From contig JBGSLA010000019.1 of the NCBI GenBank assembly GCA_041740935.1, forward strand, positions 1-48,836: a DNA stretch of 48,836 bases, read 5' to 3'. The notes under the pieces are model-generated. The model saw nothing but the letters and a program-made list of their open reading frames with translations. It was not told where the DNA came from and searched no databases. A program made the translations under genes and the position numbers. Origin of the DNA: JBGSLA01 sp041740935 (GTDB lineage Bacteria > Desulfobacterota > Desulfobaccia > Desulfobaccales > 0-14-0-80-60-11). The first letter of the stretch is position 1, and each line of letters starts with the position of its first letter. Of the stretch, positions 1 through 9,075 are shown one piece after another.

Positions 1-93
1 GCCGCCGGGACCAGGCCGGGGGCGCCGGGAGGTCCTGCGGGAACCGGTCAGGCGGACCCCGGGACGGCCCCGAAAAGCGGCGGTGGCAACGCC

Positions 94-169
94 GGGCGGG
101 TAGCTCAGTTGGGAGAGCATCGGCCTTACAAGCCGGGGGTCACAGGTTCGAGCCCTGTTCCGCCTACCA
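94..169 (+). tRNA. tRNA-Val (anticodon UAC)
   Basis: A full cloverleaf can be folded: 7-bp acceptor with G-U closing pairs, D stem GCTC/GAGC, anticodon stem TCGGC/GCCGG around loop CTTACAA (anticodon TAC), T stem ACAGG/CCTGT with loop TTCGAGC, and an encoded 3' CCA. It lies 127 bases before tRNA-Asp on the same strand, so the two may be cotranscribed. The 93 bases before it show no convincing gene. Confidence 0.95.
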
Positions 170-180
170 ATAAAAACCAG

Positions 181-289
181 TCCAAAGTCCCAAGTCCAGG
201 GTCTAGCGGAAAAATTGCCGATGCCCTTGACCCAAAGCCTGGACATCTGATTTAGGACTTTGGACCTTGGACTTTGGACTTTGGACTAA
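181..289. repeat. Short TCCAAAGTCC-type repeats between two tRNA genes
   Basis: The spacer between tRNA-Val and tRNA-Asp carries TCCAAAGTCC-like words near 181-205 and the reverse-complement words (GGACTTTGGA) in tandem at about 257-287. The two blocks face each other, so the spacer could fold into a long imperfect hairpin. Related words recur at 23718-23756 and 30041-30074. There is no regular repeat-spacer spacing, so this is not a CRISPR array. Confidence 0.7.
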
Positions 290-296
290 AATAACC

Positions 297-373
<77 letters not shown>

Positions 374-420
374 GGCATGATACGGGGTGAGGTGGAGCGC
401 CGAACCCCTGGGAAGGAAGG

Positions 421-442
421 AAAAGGGCCTGCGGGCCCTTTT
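421..442 (+). terminator. Rho-independent terminator after tRNA-Asp
   Basis: AAAAGGGCC and GGCCCTTTT are perfect complements around a TGCG loop, and more T-rich sequence (TTGGCTTTT) follows. The element sits 48 bases after the tRNA-Asp CCA end, as expected for the end of the tRNA transcript. The A/T flanks make it work in both directions. Confidence 0.75.
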
Positions 443-540
443 GGCTTTTGGGGGAAACCTGGCCAAGGCCGGGGCGCGGGGCGGGGGCAGCGGCCGGCCC
501 GGCCGGAGTCAACCCCGGGGGTTTTTCTGTTATGAAAGGT

Positions 541-1075
541 TTGCTTGGTGCAGGGGCAGGCGCCCTCGCCTGCCCGGTTTGGACAGCCGGGGGCGGCTGT
601 CCTCTACACCATAATGGCTTTTCCTGCATTTACGGGTGCGCCGCAGGTCCATGAGGAGCTGTCTTGAAAAGTTCCTCAGGCTGCCATATGTTGGCAGGGC
701 GGCCGTCCCCGGCCGCCCATGGTGCTGACGGGCACTTAAGGCCCGCCCCACCGGATTTTTCCTGTTTTCGGGGGAGCCGCAGGCTCCGGAGCGACTGCTT
801 TAAAAAGTTCAATCGCCTCTATTTCCCCCGACCATACCTGGATCGGTAGGACGGGCTTCCAGCCCGTCCAGGCACAGGTTGAAAACCTGTGCTACCGGAT
901 TTTTTTCGGTTTGAGAGGGCCGGAGGCTCAGGAATGACGGCCTTGAAAAGATCTCTTGAGGTGCAGAGGCGGGCGAGGACGCCAGCGCCACACTTCCCAG
1001 GGTTTCACGGCAACAGTTTGGTCTAAAGAAGGGGAGCCCACGGGCTGGAAGCCCGTGCTACCGGGGCCGCGGGCC
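541..1075. repeat. Mosaic of palindromic intergenic repeat modules, copy 1
   Basis: This 0.5-kb non-coding stretch is built of short palindromes joined by a linker of the form ATGAGGA-CTGTC-TGAAAAGTT. In order there are a CAGGCG-type dyad (551-575), a GGACAGCC/GGCTGTCC dyad (580-602), a GGGCGGCCGTCC/GGCCGCCC dyad (697-718), a CGGGCAC/GCCCG dyad (729-749), an ACGGGCTTCCAGCCCGT dyad (850-869) and a 33-base module at 1036-1068. The part at 541-761 matches 45601-45829 in the same order, and 1036-1068 is identical to 30241-30273. Open frames across it look like chance products of GC-rich DNA. Confidence 0.75.
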
Positions 1076-1099
1076 CGAGGCCGGCTGGAGGGCCTCAGC

Positions 1100-1516
1100 T
1101 CACCAGGAGCGCTGGGGGAAAATGGTTTGGGTGGGGGGGGAGGCCGGCGGCGCGATGCTGTCACCCCAGGAGCGGTCCACGGCCCGGAGGTAGTCCCTTT
1201 TGCCTTTGCCCACCAGGCGGTTGTTCTGAAAGACCAGGGGGGTATAGCCGCCCCGCACCGTGCCGCTTTCGTCGTAGTCCATGTTGTGGGTGCGGTAGAA
1301 ATATAACACGAAATGTCCCCCCCGAAAATCCCCCTCCTCCAGGACCTGGGGCGGGCCCATGACCCCCTCCACGTCCTGCCGGCTCATGCCCAGCCTCACT
1401 TCCTGGAGACGGAAAAAGGTGGCAAAGATCTGTTTTTGGGGCCATTGGGTGAGGACCTTCTGGGCACAACCGAAGGCCAACCCGACAACAAGGAGCGCCA
1501 GCAAGAGTCTGGACAT
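1100..1516 (-). CDS. Small BamE/SmpA-like outer-membrane lipoprotein
   Basis: The 138-residue product starts with a lipoprotein signal (MSRLLLALLVVGLAFGC) whose lipobox Cys is residue 17. The mature part has a short BamE/SmpA-like segment, VRLGMSRQDVEGVMGPP, in which a G-x-S/T-x-x-x-V-x-x-x-x-G-x-P pattern is visible. That fold is known from envelope lipoproteins, but the match is short, so the exact role (beta-barrel assembly or other) is open. ATG 1516 is chosen over TTG 1534 because GGGAGA precedes it at normal spacing. It is a single gene, divergent from hpnJ, and sits in repeat-rich DNA. Confidence 0.7.
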   Translation of the reverse strand: MSRLLLALLVVGLAFGCAQKVLTQWPQKQIFATFFRLQEVRLGMSRQDVEGVMGPPQVLEEGDFRGGHFVLYFYRTHNMDYDESGTVRGGYTPLVFQNNRLVGKGKRDYLRAVDRSWGDSIAPPASPPTQTIFPQRSW

Positions 1517-1839
1517 GCAGTTCTCCCGAATCAATCCTGACAGACACTATACCGGCAGGCCCCAAGAAGGTCAAGAGCAACGACCTGCCCCCGGCCCCCG
1601 GCCCCCCCCCACGAAGAACTTTTCCGCGCCGGACCGGTAAAAAGTTGAGCTCTTCTCGACAATAAGGAAAATTTCGGATAGATTAATACATTACGGTTAA
1701 CAGCCTGGGGGCGGGGGAAATACGGACATCAGGACCGGGTTATCAAGCGAGCCGCACCACACCCTTTTCCCCACCGACATTTTTTCAGGCTGCGGGACTC
1801 GGCCCAAAACTCCAACATGAGCGGTAGGAAAGTCAGCCC
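1517..1839. other. Gene-free divergent spacer upstream of hpnJ
   Basis: About 320 bases separate the lipoprotein start from hpnJ. No conserved frame was found. An A/T-richer patch at about 1636-1700, in otherwise GC-rich DNA, is the likely place for the hpnJ promoter, but no -35/-10 pair stands out enough to call. A ribosome-binding site (AGGAAAG) lies nine bases before the hpnJ ATG. Confidence 0.4.
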
Positions 1840-3294
1840 ATGAAACGCACCCTTTTTCTCAATCCCCCGTCCTTTCAGGATTTCGACGGCGGGGCCGGCT
1901 CCCGCTATCAGGCCACCCGGGAGGTGGTGTCCTTCTGGTATCCCACCTGGCTGTGCTACCCGGCGGGCCTGATTCCCGACAGCCGGGTGGTGGACGCCCC
2001 CCCCGAGAATCTGACGGTGGAGCAGGTGGCGCCCCTGGCCCGGGACTTCGACCTGGCGGTGATTTTCACCTCCAACGCCTCCTTTCACTCCGACCTGGCC
2101 ACCATCACCCGCCTGAAAGAAGAGAATCCCCGGCTGGTGGCCGGTCTGGTGGGTCCCCAGGTGACCATTTTGCCGGAAGAATCGCTGGCCGCCGGCCCCC
2201 AGATGGATTTTGTGGCCCGCCGGGAGTTTGACTACACCATCCTGGAGGTGGCCCAGGGCCGCGCCTTTGCCGACATCCTGGGATTGAGTTTCCGCCAGAA
2301 CGGCCGCATCCGGCACAACCAGGACCGGCCCCTGGTGGAAGACCTGGACGCGCTGCCCTTTGTCACTGACATTTACCACCGGGACCTGCGGATGGAGAAT
2401 TACAAAATTCCCTATCTGCTGTATCCCTATCTGTCCATTTACACCGGGCGGGGCTGCCCGCACCACTGCGTCTATTGCCTGTGGCCCCAGACCTTCACCG
2501 GGCGGCGCTACCGGGTGCGCAGCGTGGGCAACGTGGCGGCCGAGGTGCGCCGGGCCCTGGAGCTTTTCCCCCGGGCCGAGGAAATTTTCTTTGATGACGA
2601 CACCTTCACGGCCAACGGGGAGCGGGCCCGGGACATCGCCCGGGCGTTGGCGCCCCTCAAGTGCACCTGGTCGGCCACCGGCCGGGTGAACACCAGCTAC
2701 GAGACCCTCAAGGCCATGAAGGCGGGGGGTCTGCGCCTGCTGGTGGTGGGCTTTGAGTCGGGGGACCCCCAGGTGTTGGCCAACATCAAAAAGGGCAGCA
2801 CCCTGGAGATGGGCCGCAGATTCATGCGCTGGTGCAAGGAGTTGGGCATCATGGTGCACGGCACCTTCATGGTGGGCCTGCCCGGGGAGAGCCGGGCCTC
2901 CATCGAGGCCTCCATCCGCTTTGCCTGCGAACTCAACCCGGACACCATCCAGGTGTCCCTGGCTTCGCCTTATCCGGGCACGGAATTTTACGATTTTTGC
3001 CGGGAAAAGGGGTATCTGGCGGACCAGAATCTGGTGCATGGGGCCACCGGGTACCAGCAATGCACGGTGGAATACCCGGGGCTGGCGGCCGGGGACATTT
3101 TCAAGGCGGTGTCCCGGTTTTACCGGCGCTTTTATTTCCGGCCCCAAACCCTGGCCCGCATTACCCGGCAGATGGTCAAAGACCCGGTGCAGCGCCGCCG
3201 CTATCTGCAAACCGGACAGGAATTTCTCAGCTTCCTGTTTCGCCGCCGCCAGGGCAAGGATGAGGCCGCCAACCTTGGTCCCGGGTGCTCATGA
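1840..3294 (+). CDS. hpnJ: Hopanoid biosynthesis B12-binding radical SAM protein HpnJ
   Basis: A 484-residue protein with the two-part layout of the BchE/HpnJ family: an N-terminal cobalamin-binding-type domain (about 1-170) beginning KRTLFLNPPSFQDFDGG, then a radical SAM domain with RGCPHHCVYC (Cys206, 210, 213). HpnJ is known to convert hopanoid glycosyl side chains into the cyclitol ether of bacteriohopanetetrol, a ring contraction, acting after HpnI and HpnK. The start is supported by AGGAAAG upstream. The stop overlaps the next gene's ATG (ATGA), so translation is probably coupled. hpnK lies two genes downstream, which fixes the assignment. HpnI and the squalene-hopene cyclase are not in the window. 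Confidence 0.9.
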   Translation: MKRTLFLNPPSFQDFDGGAGSRYQATREVVSFWYPTWLCYPAGLIPDSRVVDAPPENLTVEQVAPLARDFDLAVIFTSNASFHSDLATITRLKEENPRLVAGLVGPQVTILPEESLAAGPQMDFVARREFDYTILEVAQGRAFADILGLSFRQNGRIRHNQDRPLVEDLDALPFVTDIYHRDLRMENYKIPYLLYPYLSIYTGRGCPHHCVYCLWPQTFTGRRYRVRSVGNVAAEVRRALELFPRAEEIFFDDDTFTANGERARDIARALAPLKCTWSATGRVNTSYETLKAMKAGGLRLLVVGFESGDPQVLANIKKGSTLEMGRRFMRWCKELGIMVHGTFMVGLPGESRASIEASIRFACELNPDTIQVSLASPYPGTEFYDFCREKGYLADQNLVHGATGYQQCTVEYPGLAAGDIFKAVSRFYRRFYFRPQTLARITRQMVKDPVQRRRYLQTGQEFLSFLFRRRQGKDEAANLGPGCS

Positions 3295-4361
3295 CCTTTC
3301 AGGAAATGGTCAGACTGGCCGTGCAGGGCGGGCCCGGCTTCATCCAGGTGGCGGTCACCAACGCCTGCAACGCCCGGTGCCGCTTCTGCAGCTTTCCCCA
3401 GGTGCCCCCGGACCGGGTGCGTCTGGCCGACCCGGCCCGATTGGTCCGGGGTTTTGAGGCCCTGGCGCGGGCCGGCGTCACGTATATCGCCATAACCGGG
3501 GGGGAACCCCTGCTTTACCCCGACCTGTGCGCCTGCCTGGCCCGGGCCCGGAAGTTGGGGCTGGAGACCCTGGTGGTCACCAACGGCGCCCTCCTGACCC
3601 CGGCGCTCATCCGGACCCTGGGCCGGGCGGCCGTTCACACCCTGATTATTTCCATGGATGCGGCCACAGCCGAGGTTCACGACCGCCACCGGGGCCTGCC
3701 CGGCCTCACCTCGCATATCCGGGACATGCTCCCTCTGCTCCGGCAGGCCGGCATCAGGGCCGCGGCGTCGGTGACCATCAGCCGCCTGTGGGACGACCTG
3801 GACGCCCTGGCGGCCTTCATCGGGAGTCTGGGCTTCACCCGGCTCACCTTTTCCTACCCCCTGACCCGGCTGGACTCCTCTTACCTGGGGTGCGCCGAAA
3901 GCGCGCTGGTGAGTTTTTCTCCGGAAGAACTGGACCGGGTGTTTGCCCGCATCGTGGAGTTCAAGGAGCGCTCTCCCGTCATGATCCTCAATCCCCGGCT
4001 GTCCCTGGAAGAAGTGCGGCGGCAGCTTCAGGGGCGCCCCAGCCGCTTTCCCTGTCTGGCCGGGTTTAAATATTTTTTCGCCGACTGGGATTTGCAGGTG
4101 TATCGCTGCCATTTTTTGGGCGACATTCTGGGGACCCTGGAGGAGATCGACCGGCTCGCCCCCATCCGGGACGGCTGCACCGCGTGCAGCGTGGACTGCT
4201 ATCGGGACCCGAGTGTTTTGCAGTATGCGGCCGTGTCCCTGGCGGACACCCTGACCGCTTGGCGCCGGGGGGCCGTGGTCCAGGGGTTCAGGTCGCTCTT
4301 GAACCGCAACAATGTCCTGTCCCTGGCGGCGCTGCGGGAAGGCCTGCAGTGGGTGCACTGA
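3291..4361 (+). CDS. Radical SAM protein with Cys-rich C-terminus, in hopanoid operon
   Basis: A 356-residue radical SAM enzyme with TNACNARCRFC (Cys26, 30, 33), ITGGEPLL and a TIM-barrel layout as in MoaA/PqqE. The C-terminal part has further cysteines (FPCLAGFKY, YRCHFLGD, CTACSVDCYRDP), which suggests a SPASM/twitch-type auxiliary iron-sulfur cluster. It is not HpnH, which lacks this arrangement, and it lacks the cobalamin domain of HpnJ. The gene overlaps hpnJ by ATGA and overlaps hpnK by 13 bases, so it belongs to the same transcript and probably modifies the hopanoid side chain; the reaction is unknown. A GTG at 3285 is an alternative start. Confidence 0.8.
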   Translation: MTFQEMVRLAVQGGPGFIQVAVTNACNARCRFCSFPQVPPDRVRLADPARLVRGFEALARAGVTYIAITGGEPLLYPDLCACLARARKLGLETLVVTNGALLTPALIRTLGRAAVHTLIISMDAATAEVHDRHRGLPGLTSHIRDMLPLLRQAGIRAAASVTISRLWDDLDALAAFIGSLGFTRLTFSYPLTRLDSSYLGCAESALVSFSPEELDRVFARIVEFKERSPVMILNPRLSLEEVRRQLQGRPSRFPCLAGFKYFFADWDLQVYRCHFLGDILGTLEEIDRLAPIRDGCTACSVDCYRDPSVLQYAAVSLADTLTAWRRGAVVQGFRSLLNRNNVLSLAALREGLQWVH

Positions 4362-5302
4362 ATCACGCGGTTCAGCGCCGGCCCAACCCGGAGCCCCCAA
4401 CCGGCCGGGCTCCCCGCCGGGTCACGTTCACCGCCGACGACTTCGGCCTCTCCCCCTCCCTGAACCGGGCGGTGGCCCTGGCCCATCGACACGGGCTGTT
4501 GGGCAATGCCAGCCTGATGCCGGGTGCGCCTGCGACAACCGAGGCCCTGGCCCTGGCAAAAAATTTCCCCGGCCTGTGCCTCGGGGTGCATCTGACCCTG
4601 ATTCAGGGAAGGGCCGTGCTGCCGCCCCGGGCCCTGCCCCGTTTGGTCGATTCTGAGGGCCGTTTCCCCCATGACCCGGTGCGCACCGGCTGGCGCTATT
4701 TTTTTGATGCGGGCCTCATCCCCGACCTCCGCCGGGAGCTTCGAGCCCAGATCGAGGCGGTGCTTACGGCCGGAGTCGAGGTGTGGCATATCAACGGCCA
4801 CCTCAACCTGCACCTGCACCCGCGCTTGGCGCCCTTGGTGGTGGACCTGGCCCGGGAATATGGCATTCCGGCCCTACGGTCGGCCGCGGAGGACTGGCGC
4901 GCCACCCTGGCCCTGGCCCCGGGCCGCCCCCTTCCCAAGGCGGCCCTGGGGTGCATTTTTGCGGTTCTGTCGCGACGGGCCCGGCGGCTGGCCGAGGCCG
5001 CCGGTCTGGTGCTGAATGACCACCTCTTCGGGCTCACCCACCCCGGCCGGGTTACGGAAAAATATATGTTGGGGCTGATTCCCCTTCTCAGGCCCGGGCT
5101 CACGGAAATTTACAGCCACCCGGCCCTGGGGGGCGATCCGGCGCTGGATCAGGCCGCGCCCGGCTACCTGCGCCAGGAGGAGTTTCAGGCGCTCACCAGC
5201 CCCAGGGTGCGGGAAGCTCTGCAGAGGGGGGGCATCGAGGTCACCACCTTCCGGGAGGCCGTTGGGAGTCGAAGCGGCGGCCCCGGACATTTTTCTCCTT
5301 GA
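4349..5302 (+). CDS. hpnK: Hopanoid biosynthesis deacetylase HpnK (YdjC/ChbG family)
   Basis: From residue 24 the product (317 residues) shows the YdjC/ChbG/HpnK fold: VTFTADDFGLSPSLN with the metal-binding Asp pair (30-31), LGVHLTL, WHINGHLNLHLHP with the His ligands, and IYSHPAL. HpnK removes the acetyl group from N-acetylglucosaminyl-bacteriohopanetetrol before HpnJ acts. The likely start is GTG 4349, with GGGAAGG upstream and a 13-base overlap with the previous gene; the first 23 residues are poorly conserved, so CTG 4358 or a later codon is possible. Its stop codon overlaps a TTGACA box of the following tRNA promoter. Confidence 0.85.
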   Translation: MGALNHAVQRRPNPEPPTGRAPRRVTFTADDFGLSPSLNRAVALAHRHGLLGNASLMPGAPATTEALALAKNFPGLCLGVHLTLIQGRAVLPPRALPRLVDSEGRFPHDPVRTGWRYFFDAGLIPDLRRELRAQIEAVLTAGVEVWHINGHLNLHLHPRLAPLVVDLAREYGIPALRSAAEDWRATLALAPGRPLPKAALGCIFAVLSRRARRLAEAAGLVLNDHLFGLTHPGRVTEKYMLGLIPLLRPGLTEIYSHPALGGDPALDQAAPGYLRQEEFQALTSPRVREALQRGGIEVTTFREAVGSRSGGPGHFSP

Positions 5303-5327
5303 CAACCCCGGCCGGATATTAAAAAAT
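5299..5327 (+). promoter_or_regulatory. Putative promoter of tRNA-Gly/tRNA-Cys
   Basis: TTGACA (5299-5304) overlaps the hpnK stop codon and is followed 17 bases later by an A-rich -10-like AAAAAT, about ten bases before tRNA-Gly. The -35 is a perfect consensus; the -10 is weak. Confidence 0.45.
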
Positions 5328-5337
5328 TATGAGACGA

Positions 5338-5412
<75 letters not shown>

Positions 5413-5440
5413 TTTTTGTCCCCACCCAGCTTCCCAGCCA

Positions 5441-5515
5441 GGCGGCATAGCCAAGTGGTAAGGCAACGGTCTGCAAAACCGTTATTCACCGGTTCGAATC
5501 CGGTTGCCGCCTCCA
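5441..5515 (+). tRNA. tRNA-Cys (anticodon GCA)
   Basis: A 75-base cloverleaf: acceptor GGCGGCA/TGCCGCC, anticodon stem ACGGT/ACCGT around CTGCAAA (anticodon GCA), T stem ACCGG/CCGGT, discriminator T and an encoded CCA. Confidence 0.96.
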
Positions 5516-5592
5516 ATGATTTTAAGCACTTAGCTTCAGTTTCATGAATCCCTCCTTGAGGTCCACGCTATCCCAAAGCAGGAGTCTGGATT

Positions 5593-6570
5593 ATGGATCA
5601 AATTCATTATAAAGACCTGGGGCTGGTCAATACCCGGGAGATGTTTGAGAAGGCCATGGCGGGGCGCTATGCCGTGCCGGCTTACAATTTTAACAACCTG
5701 GAGCAGCTCGAGGCCATCATGATTGGCTGCATCCAGTCAAAATCTCCCGTTATTCTCCAGTGTTCCGGCAGCGCCCGCCAATACATGCACGAGGCCATGG
5801 TGCCCCATCTGGTCAAGGGGGCCGTGGAGATGATGAAGGACCTGGGGAACAGCATCCCCGTCGCCCTGCACCTGGATCACGGCGACACTTTCGAACTGGC
5901 CAGAGCCTGTATCAACTCGGGCTTCTCCTCGGTGATGATTGACGGCTCCCACCATGCTTTCGAGGCAAACATCCGTCTCACCCGCCAGGTGGTGGACTAC
6001 GCCCAGGAGCGGGACGTCACCGTAGAAGGTGAATTGGGGGTGCTGGCCGGGGTTGAGGACGAAGTCTCCGCGGCAGCCTCCCATTACACCCGGCCTCAAG
6101 AGGTGGAAGAATTTGTGAAACAGACGGGGGTGGACTCCCTGGCCATCTCCATCGGCACCTCCCACGGAGCCTTCAAGTTCAAGGTGAAGCCCGGCGAGGA
6201 GCCGCCGCCCCTGAGGTTTGACATCCTGGAAGAAATCGAGCGGCGCCTGCCAGGATTTCCCATTGTGCTGCACGGCGCTTCTTCGGTCATGCCCGAGTAC
6301 GTGGACCTGATCAACCGGTTTGGCGGCAGGATGGAGCAGGCAGTGGGCATCCCCGAAGAGCAGTTGAGAAGGGCGGCCCGCTCGGCGGTCTGTAAAATCA
6401 ACATCGACAGCGACGGCCGCCTGGCCATGACCGCCATGCTCCGGAAAATTTTTGCCGAAAACCCGGGGGAGTTCGACCCGCGCAAATACCTGGGGCCAGC
6501 CCGGGACGAGCTTGTCAAAATGGTCAGATACAAAAACGAGCAGGTCCTGATGAGCGCCGGGAAGGCCTGA
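5593..6570 (+). CDS. fba: Class II fructose-bisphosphate aldolase family protein
   Basis: A 325-residue cytosolic class II (metal-dependent) aldolase. Visible family signatures: VPAYNFNNLEQ near the start, the zinc-site LHLDHGDTFE (Asp95, His96), VMIDGSHHAFEANI, EGELGVLAGVEDEV, SIGTSHGAFKF with a metal-binding His, VLHGASSV and KINIDSDGRLAMT. It should interconvert fructose 1,6-bisphosphate with the two triose phosphates, although tagatose-bisphosphate aldolases share these motifs. An AGGAG lies ten bases before the ATG. It precedes glycogen phosphorylase by 36 bases on the same strand, a sugar-storage/glycolysis pairing. Confidence 0.9.
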   Translation: MDQIHYKDLGLVNTREMFEKAMAGRYAVPAYNFNNLEQLEAIMIGCIQSKSPVILQCSGSARQYMHEAMVPHLVKGAVEMMKDLGNSIPVALHLDHGDTFELARACINSGFSSVMIDGSHHAFEANIRLTRQVVDYAQERDVTVEGELGVLAGVEDEVSAAASHYTRPQEVEEFVKQTGVDSLAISIGTSHGAFKFKVKPGEEPPPLRFDILEEIERRLPGFPIVLHGASSVMPEYVDLINRFGGRMEQAVGIPEEQLRRAARSAVCKINIDSDGRLAMTAMLRKIFAENPGEFDPRKYLGPARDELVKMVRYKNEQVLMSAGKA

Positions 6571-6606
6571 GATCTTCCCGCAGATGGGCAGCATCAGGGG
6601 AGAACC

Positions 6607-9075
6607 ATGAAACAGCAGCAACAATCTCCGGCCAGAGAAGGCCTTCGCACCGGCGCCAGCCCGGAAACCCTGGCCCAGGCCCTACTGGAGAATCTTTATT
6701 ATGTCCAGGGACGGCCCCCCGAATTGGCCAACCTCAACGACTGGTACATGGCCCTGGCCTACACGGTGCGGGACCGGCTGCTGCAAAACTGGATGCAAAC
6801 CCTCAAGCTCATCCGCCAGGACGTCAAGGTGGTGAGCTGCCTCTCGGCGGAATTTCTGCCCGGGCCGCATTTGGGGAATAGCCTCATTAACCTGGGCCTC
6901 TGGGAGCAGGTCAGGGAAACGGTGGCGCTTCACGGTCTGAAGCTGGAAGAACTTCTGGCACAGGAGGCCGAGCCCGGGCTGGGGAACGGCGGCTTGGGAA
7001 GGCTGGCCGCCTGTTGCCTGGACTCCCTGGCCACCCTGGAAGTTCCGGCCATCGGCTACGGCATCCGTTACGAATTCGGCCTCTTCCGCCAGGAAATCCG
7101 GGATGGCTGGCAGGTAGAGGTCACGGACAAGTGGCTGGCACATGGGAATCCCTGGGAAATCTGCCGGCCGGAGATCGCTTATCAAGTAGGCTGGAAAGGC
7201 TTCACCGAAACCTACCTTGACGTCGCTGGCCATCAACGGAGGCGCTGGGCGCCAGGGAAGGTGGCAAGGGGCGTGGCCCACGACTATCCGGTTCCTGGCT
7301 ACCGGAACCGGGTCACCAATCTCCTGCGCCTGTGGAAGGCGGAAGCGGCGGAGTCCTTTGATTTTGCGGACTTCAAGGTGGGAGACTACTACAGCGCAGT
7401 CCAGGAAAAGGTGCTCTCGGAGAATATCACCAAGGTGCTCTACCCCCATGACGAGCCCGAGGTGGATAAGGTCCTCAGGTTGGGGCAGCAGCACTTTTTC
7501 GTTTCCTGCTCGCTGCAGGATATGATCCGGATTCATCTTCTGAGACAGAAAAGTCTGGACCGCTTCCCTGAGAGCTTCGCTATCCAGCTCAACGGCAGCC
7601 ATCCGGCCATCGCGGTGGCGGAACTGATGCGGCTGCTGGTGGACGAGCATCTCCTCCCCTGGGAGCAGTCCTGGGAGATAACCCGAAAAACCCTGGCCTA
7701 CACCAGCCACACCCTCCTTCCCGGGGCCCTGGAGACCTGGCCGCTGCCCCTCTTTGCGGAACACCTGCCCCGGCACCTGGAAATCATCTATGAAATCAAC
7801 CACCGCTTTTTGGATGAGGTGCGCCTCAAGCATCCTCGGGATGACGACCGCTTGCGTCGACTATCCCTGATCGACGAAGTCGGGGACAAATCCGTGCGCC
7901 TGGCCAATCTGGCCTGCGTCGGCAGTCATGCCGTCAACGGCGTGGCGGTCCCCCACAGCGAGCTTCTGCAGCAGACAGTGCTCAAGGATTTTCATGAGCT
8001 GTGGCCGGAGAAGTTTCTCCGGATCACCAACGGCGTGACTCCCCGGCGCTTTCTGGCTCTGAGCAACCCGGCCTTGAGCGGACTCATCACCCGGAAGATT
8101 GGTGAATCCTGGGTCAAGAATTTAGAGGAACTCAGGCGCCTGGAGGAATTTGCCGACGATATGGGGTTCCACCGGGACTGGCGCCAGGTGAAGCTCACCA
8201 ACAAGCAGGCTCTGGCCGCGGTCATCAAGGCGCGCACCGGGGTCGAGGTCGATCCCCAAAGTCTGTTCGACCTCCAGGTGAAGCGCCTGCACGAATACCA
8301 GCGGCAGCATCTGAACGTGTTGCACATCATCACCCTGTATAATCGCTTAAAAAGCCGCCCGGAGCTGGAGATCACGCCCCGCACCTTCATCTTCGGGGGC
8401 AAGGCGGCGCCCGGCTGCACTATGGCCAAGCGCATCATCAAGCTCATCAACTCGGTGGCTGAGGTGGTGAATCGCGACCCGGACGTCAACGGTCGCCTCA
8501 AGGTGGTTTTTTTTCCGGATTTCAGCGTGAAAAACGGCCACCTGGTTTACCCCGCGGCCGACCTCTCTGAGCAGGTCGCCACCGCCGGCAGGGAGGCCTG
8601 CGGCACCGGCAACCTGAAGTTCGCCATGAACGGCGCCCTCACCATCGGCACCCTGAACGGCACCAACCTGGAAATTCGGCAGGAGGTGGGGCCGGAAAAC
8701 TTCTTCCGGTTCGGACTCACGGCTGCGGAGGCGGCGGACCTGAGGACCCGGAATTACAACCCGATTGGCTACTATGAAAGAGACCGAGAATTGCAGGAAG
8801 TCATGGATCTCATCAGCTCCGGATATCTTTCCCGGGGCGACACCCAGCTCTTCCAACCTGTAGTGGCCTCGCTGCTTTACCGGGACGAATATCTGCTGTT
8901 AGCCGACTATCGGTCTTACGTGGACCGGCAGGATGAAGTCGGCCTCATCTTCCAGGATAAGAAACGCTGGACCCGCATGTCTATCCTCAATACAGCCCGG
9001 ATGGGCAAATTCTCCTCGGACCGGGCCATCCGGGAATATTGCGAGAAGGTCTGGAAAGTCAAATCGTCAGAATGA
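6607..9075 (+). CDS. glgP: Glycogen/starch phosphorylase
   Basis: An 822-residue glycosyltransferase family 35 enzyme of normal length. It shows EPGLGNGGLGRLAACCLDS, the GYGIRYEFGLF substrate region, NGSHPAIAVAELMR, the NGVTPRRFL region, VKRLHEYQRQHLNVLH, GKAAPGC and the pyridoxal-phosphate site GTGNLKFAMNGAL with Lys671. It releases glucose 1-phosphate from alpha-1,4-glucan using phosphate. No allosteric N-terminal extension of the animal type is visible. GGGGAGA precedes the ATG closely. Probably cotranscribed with the aldolase upstream. Confidence 0.95.
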   Translation: MKQQQQSPAREGLRTGASPETLAQALLENLYYVQGRPPELANLNDWYMALAYTVRDRLLQNWMQTLKLIRQDVKVVSCLSAEFLPGPHLGNSLINLGLWEQVRETVALHGLKLEELLAQEAEPGLGNGGLGRLAACCLDSLATLEVPAIGYGIRYEFGLFRQEIRDGWQVEVTDKWLAHGNPWEICRPEIAYQVGWKGFTETYLDVAGHQRRRWAPGKVARGVAHDYPVPGYRNRVTNLLRLWKAEAAESFDFADFKVGDYYSAVQEKVLSENITKVLYPHDEPEVDKVLRLGQQHFFVSCSLQDMIRIHLLRQKSLDRFPESFAIQLNGSHPAIAVAELMRLLVDEHLLPWEQSWEITRKTLAYTSHTLLPGALETWPLPLFAEHLPRHLEIIYEINHRFLDEVRLKHPRDDDRLRRLSLIDEVGDKSVRLANLACVGSHAVNGVAVPHSELLQQTVLKDFHELWPEKFLRITNGVTPRRFLALSNPALSGLITRKIGESWVKNLEELRRLEEFADDMGFHRDWRQVKLTNKQALAAVIKARTGVEVDPQSLFDLQVKRLHEYQRQHLNVLHIITLYNRLKSRPELEITPRTFIFGGKAAPGCTMAKRIIKLINSVAEVVNRDPDVNGRLKVVFFPDFSVKNGHLVYPAADLSEQVATAGREACGTGNLKFAMNGALTIGTLNGTNLEIRQEVGPENFFRFGLTAAEAADLRTRNYNPIGYYERDRELQEVMDLISSGYLSRGDTQLFQPVVASLLYRDEYLLLADYRSYVDRQDEVGLIFQDKKRWTRMSILNTARMGKFSSDRAIREYCEKVWKVKSSE

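Noticed and set aside
1..93. 3' end of an upstream gene
   Set aside because: All six frames give Gly/Pro/Arg-rich strings without a recognisable domain; no basis for a call.
181..289. CRISPR-like array
   Set aside because: The repeated words are short and touch each other or face in opposite directions; there are no unique spacers and no cas genes.
1729..3210. 493-codon open frame opposite hpnJ
   Set aside because: Its product is rich in His, Gly, Pro and Gln with no family signature, and it lies wholly antisense to a clear radical SAM gene; a high-GC shadow.
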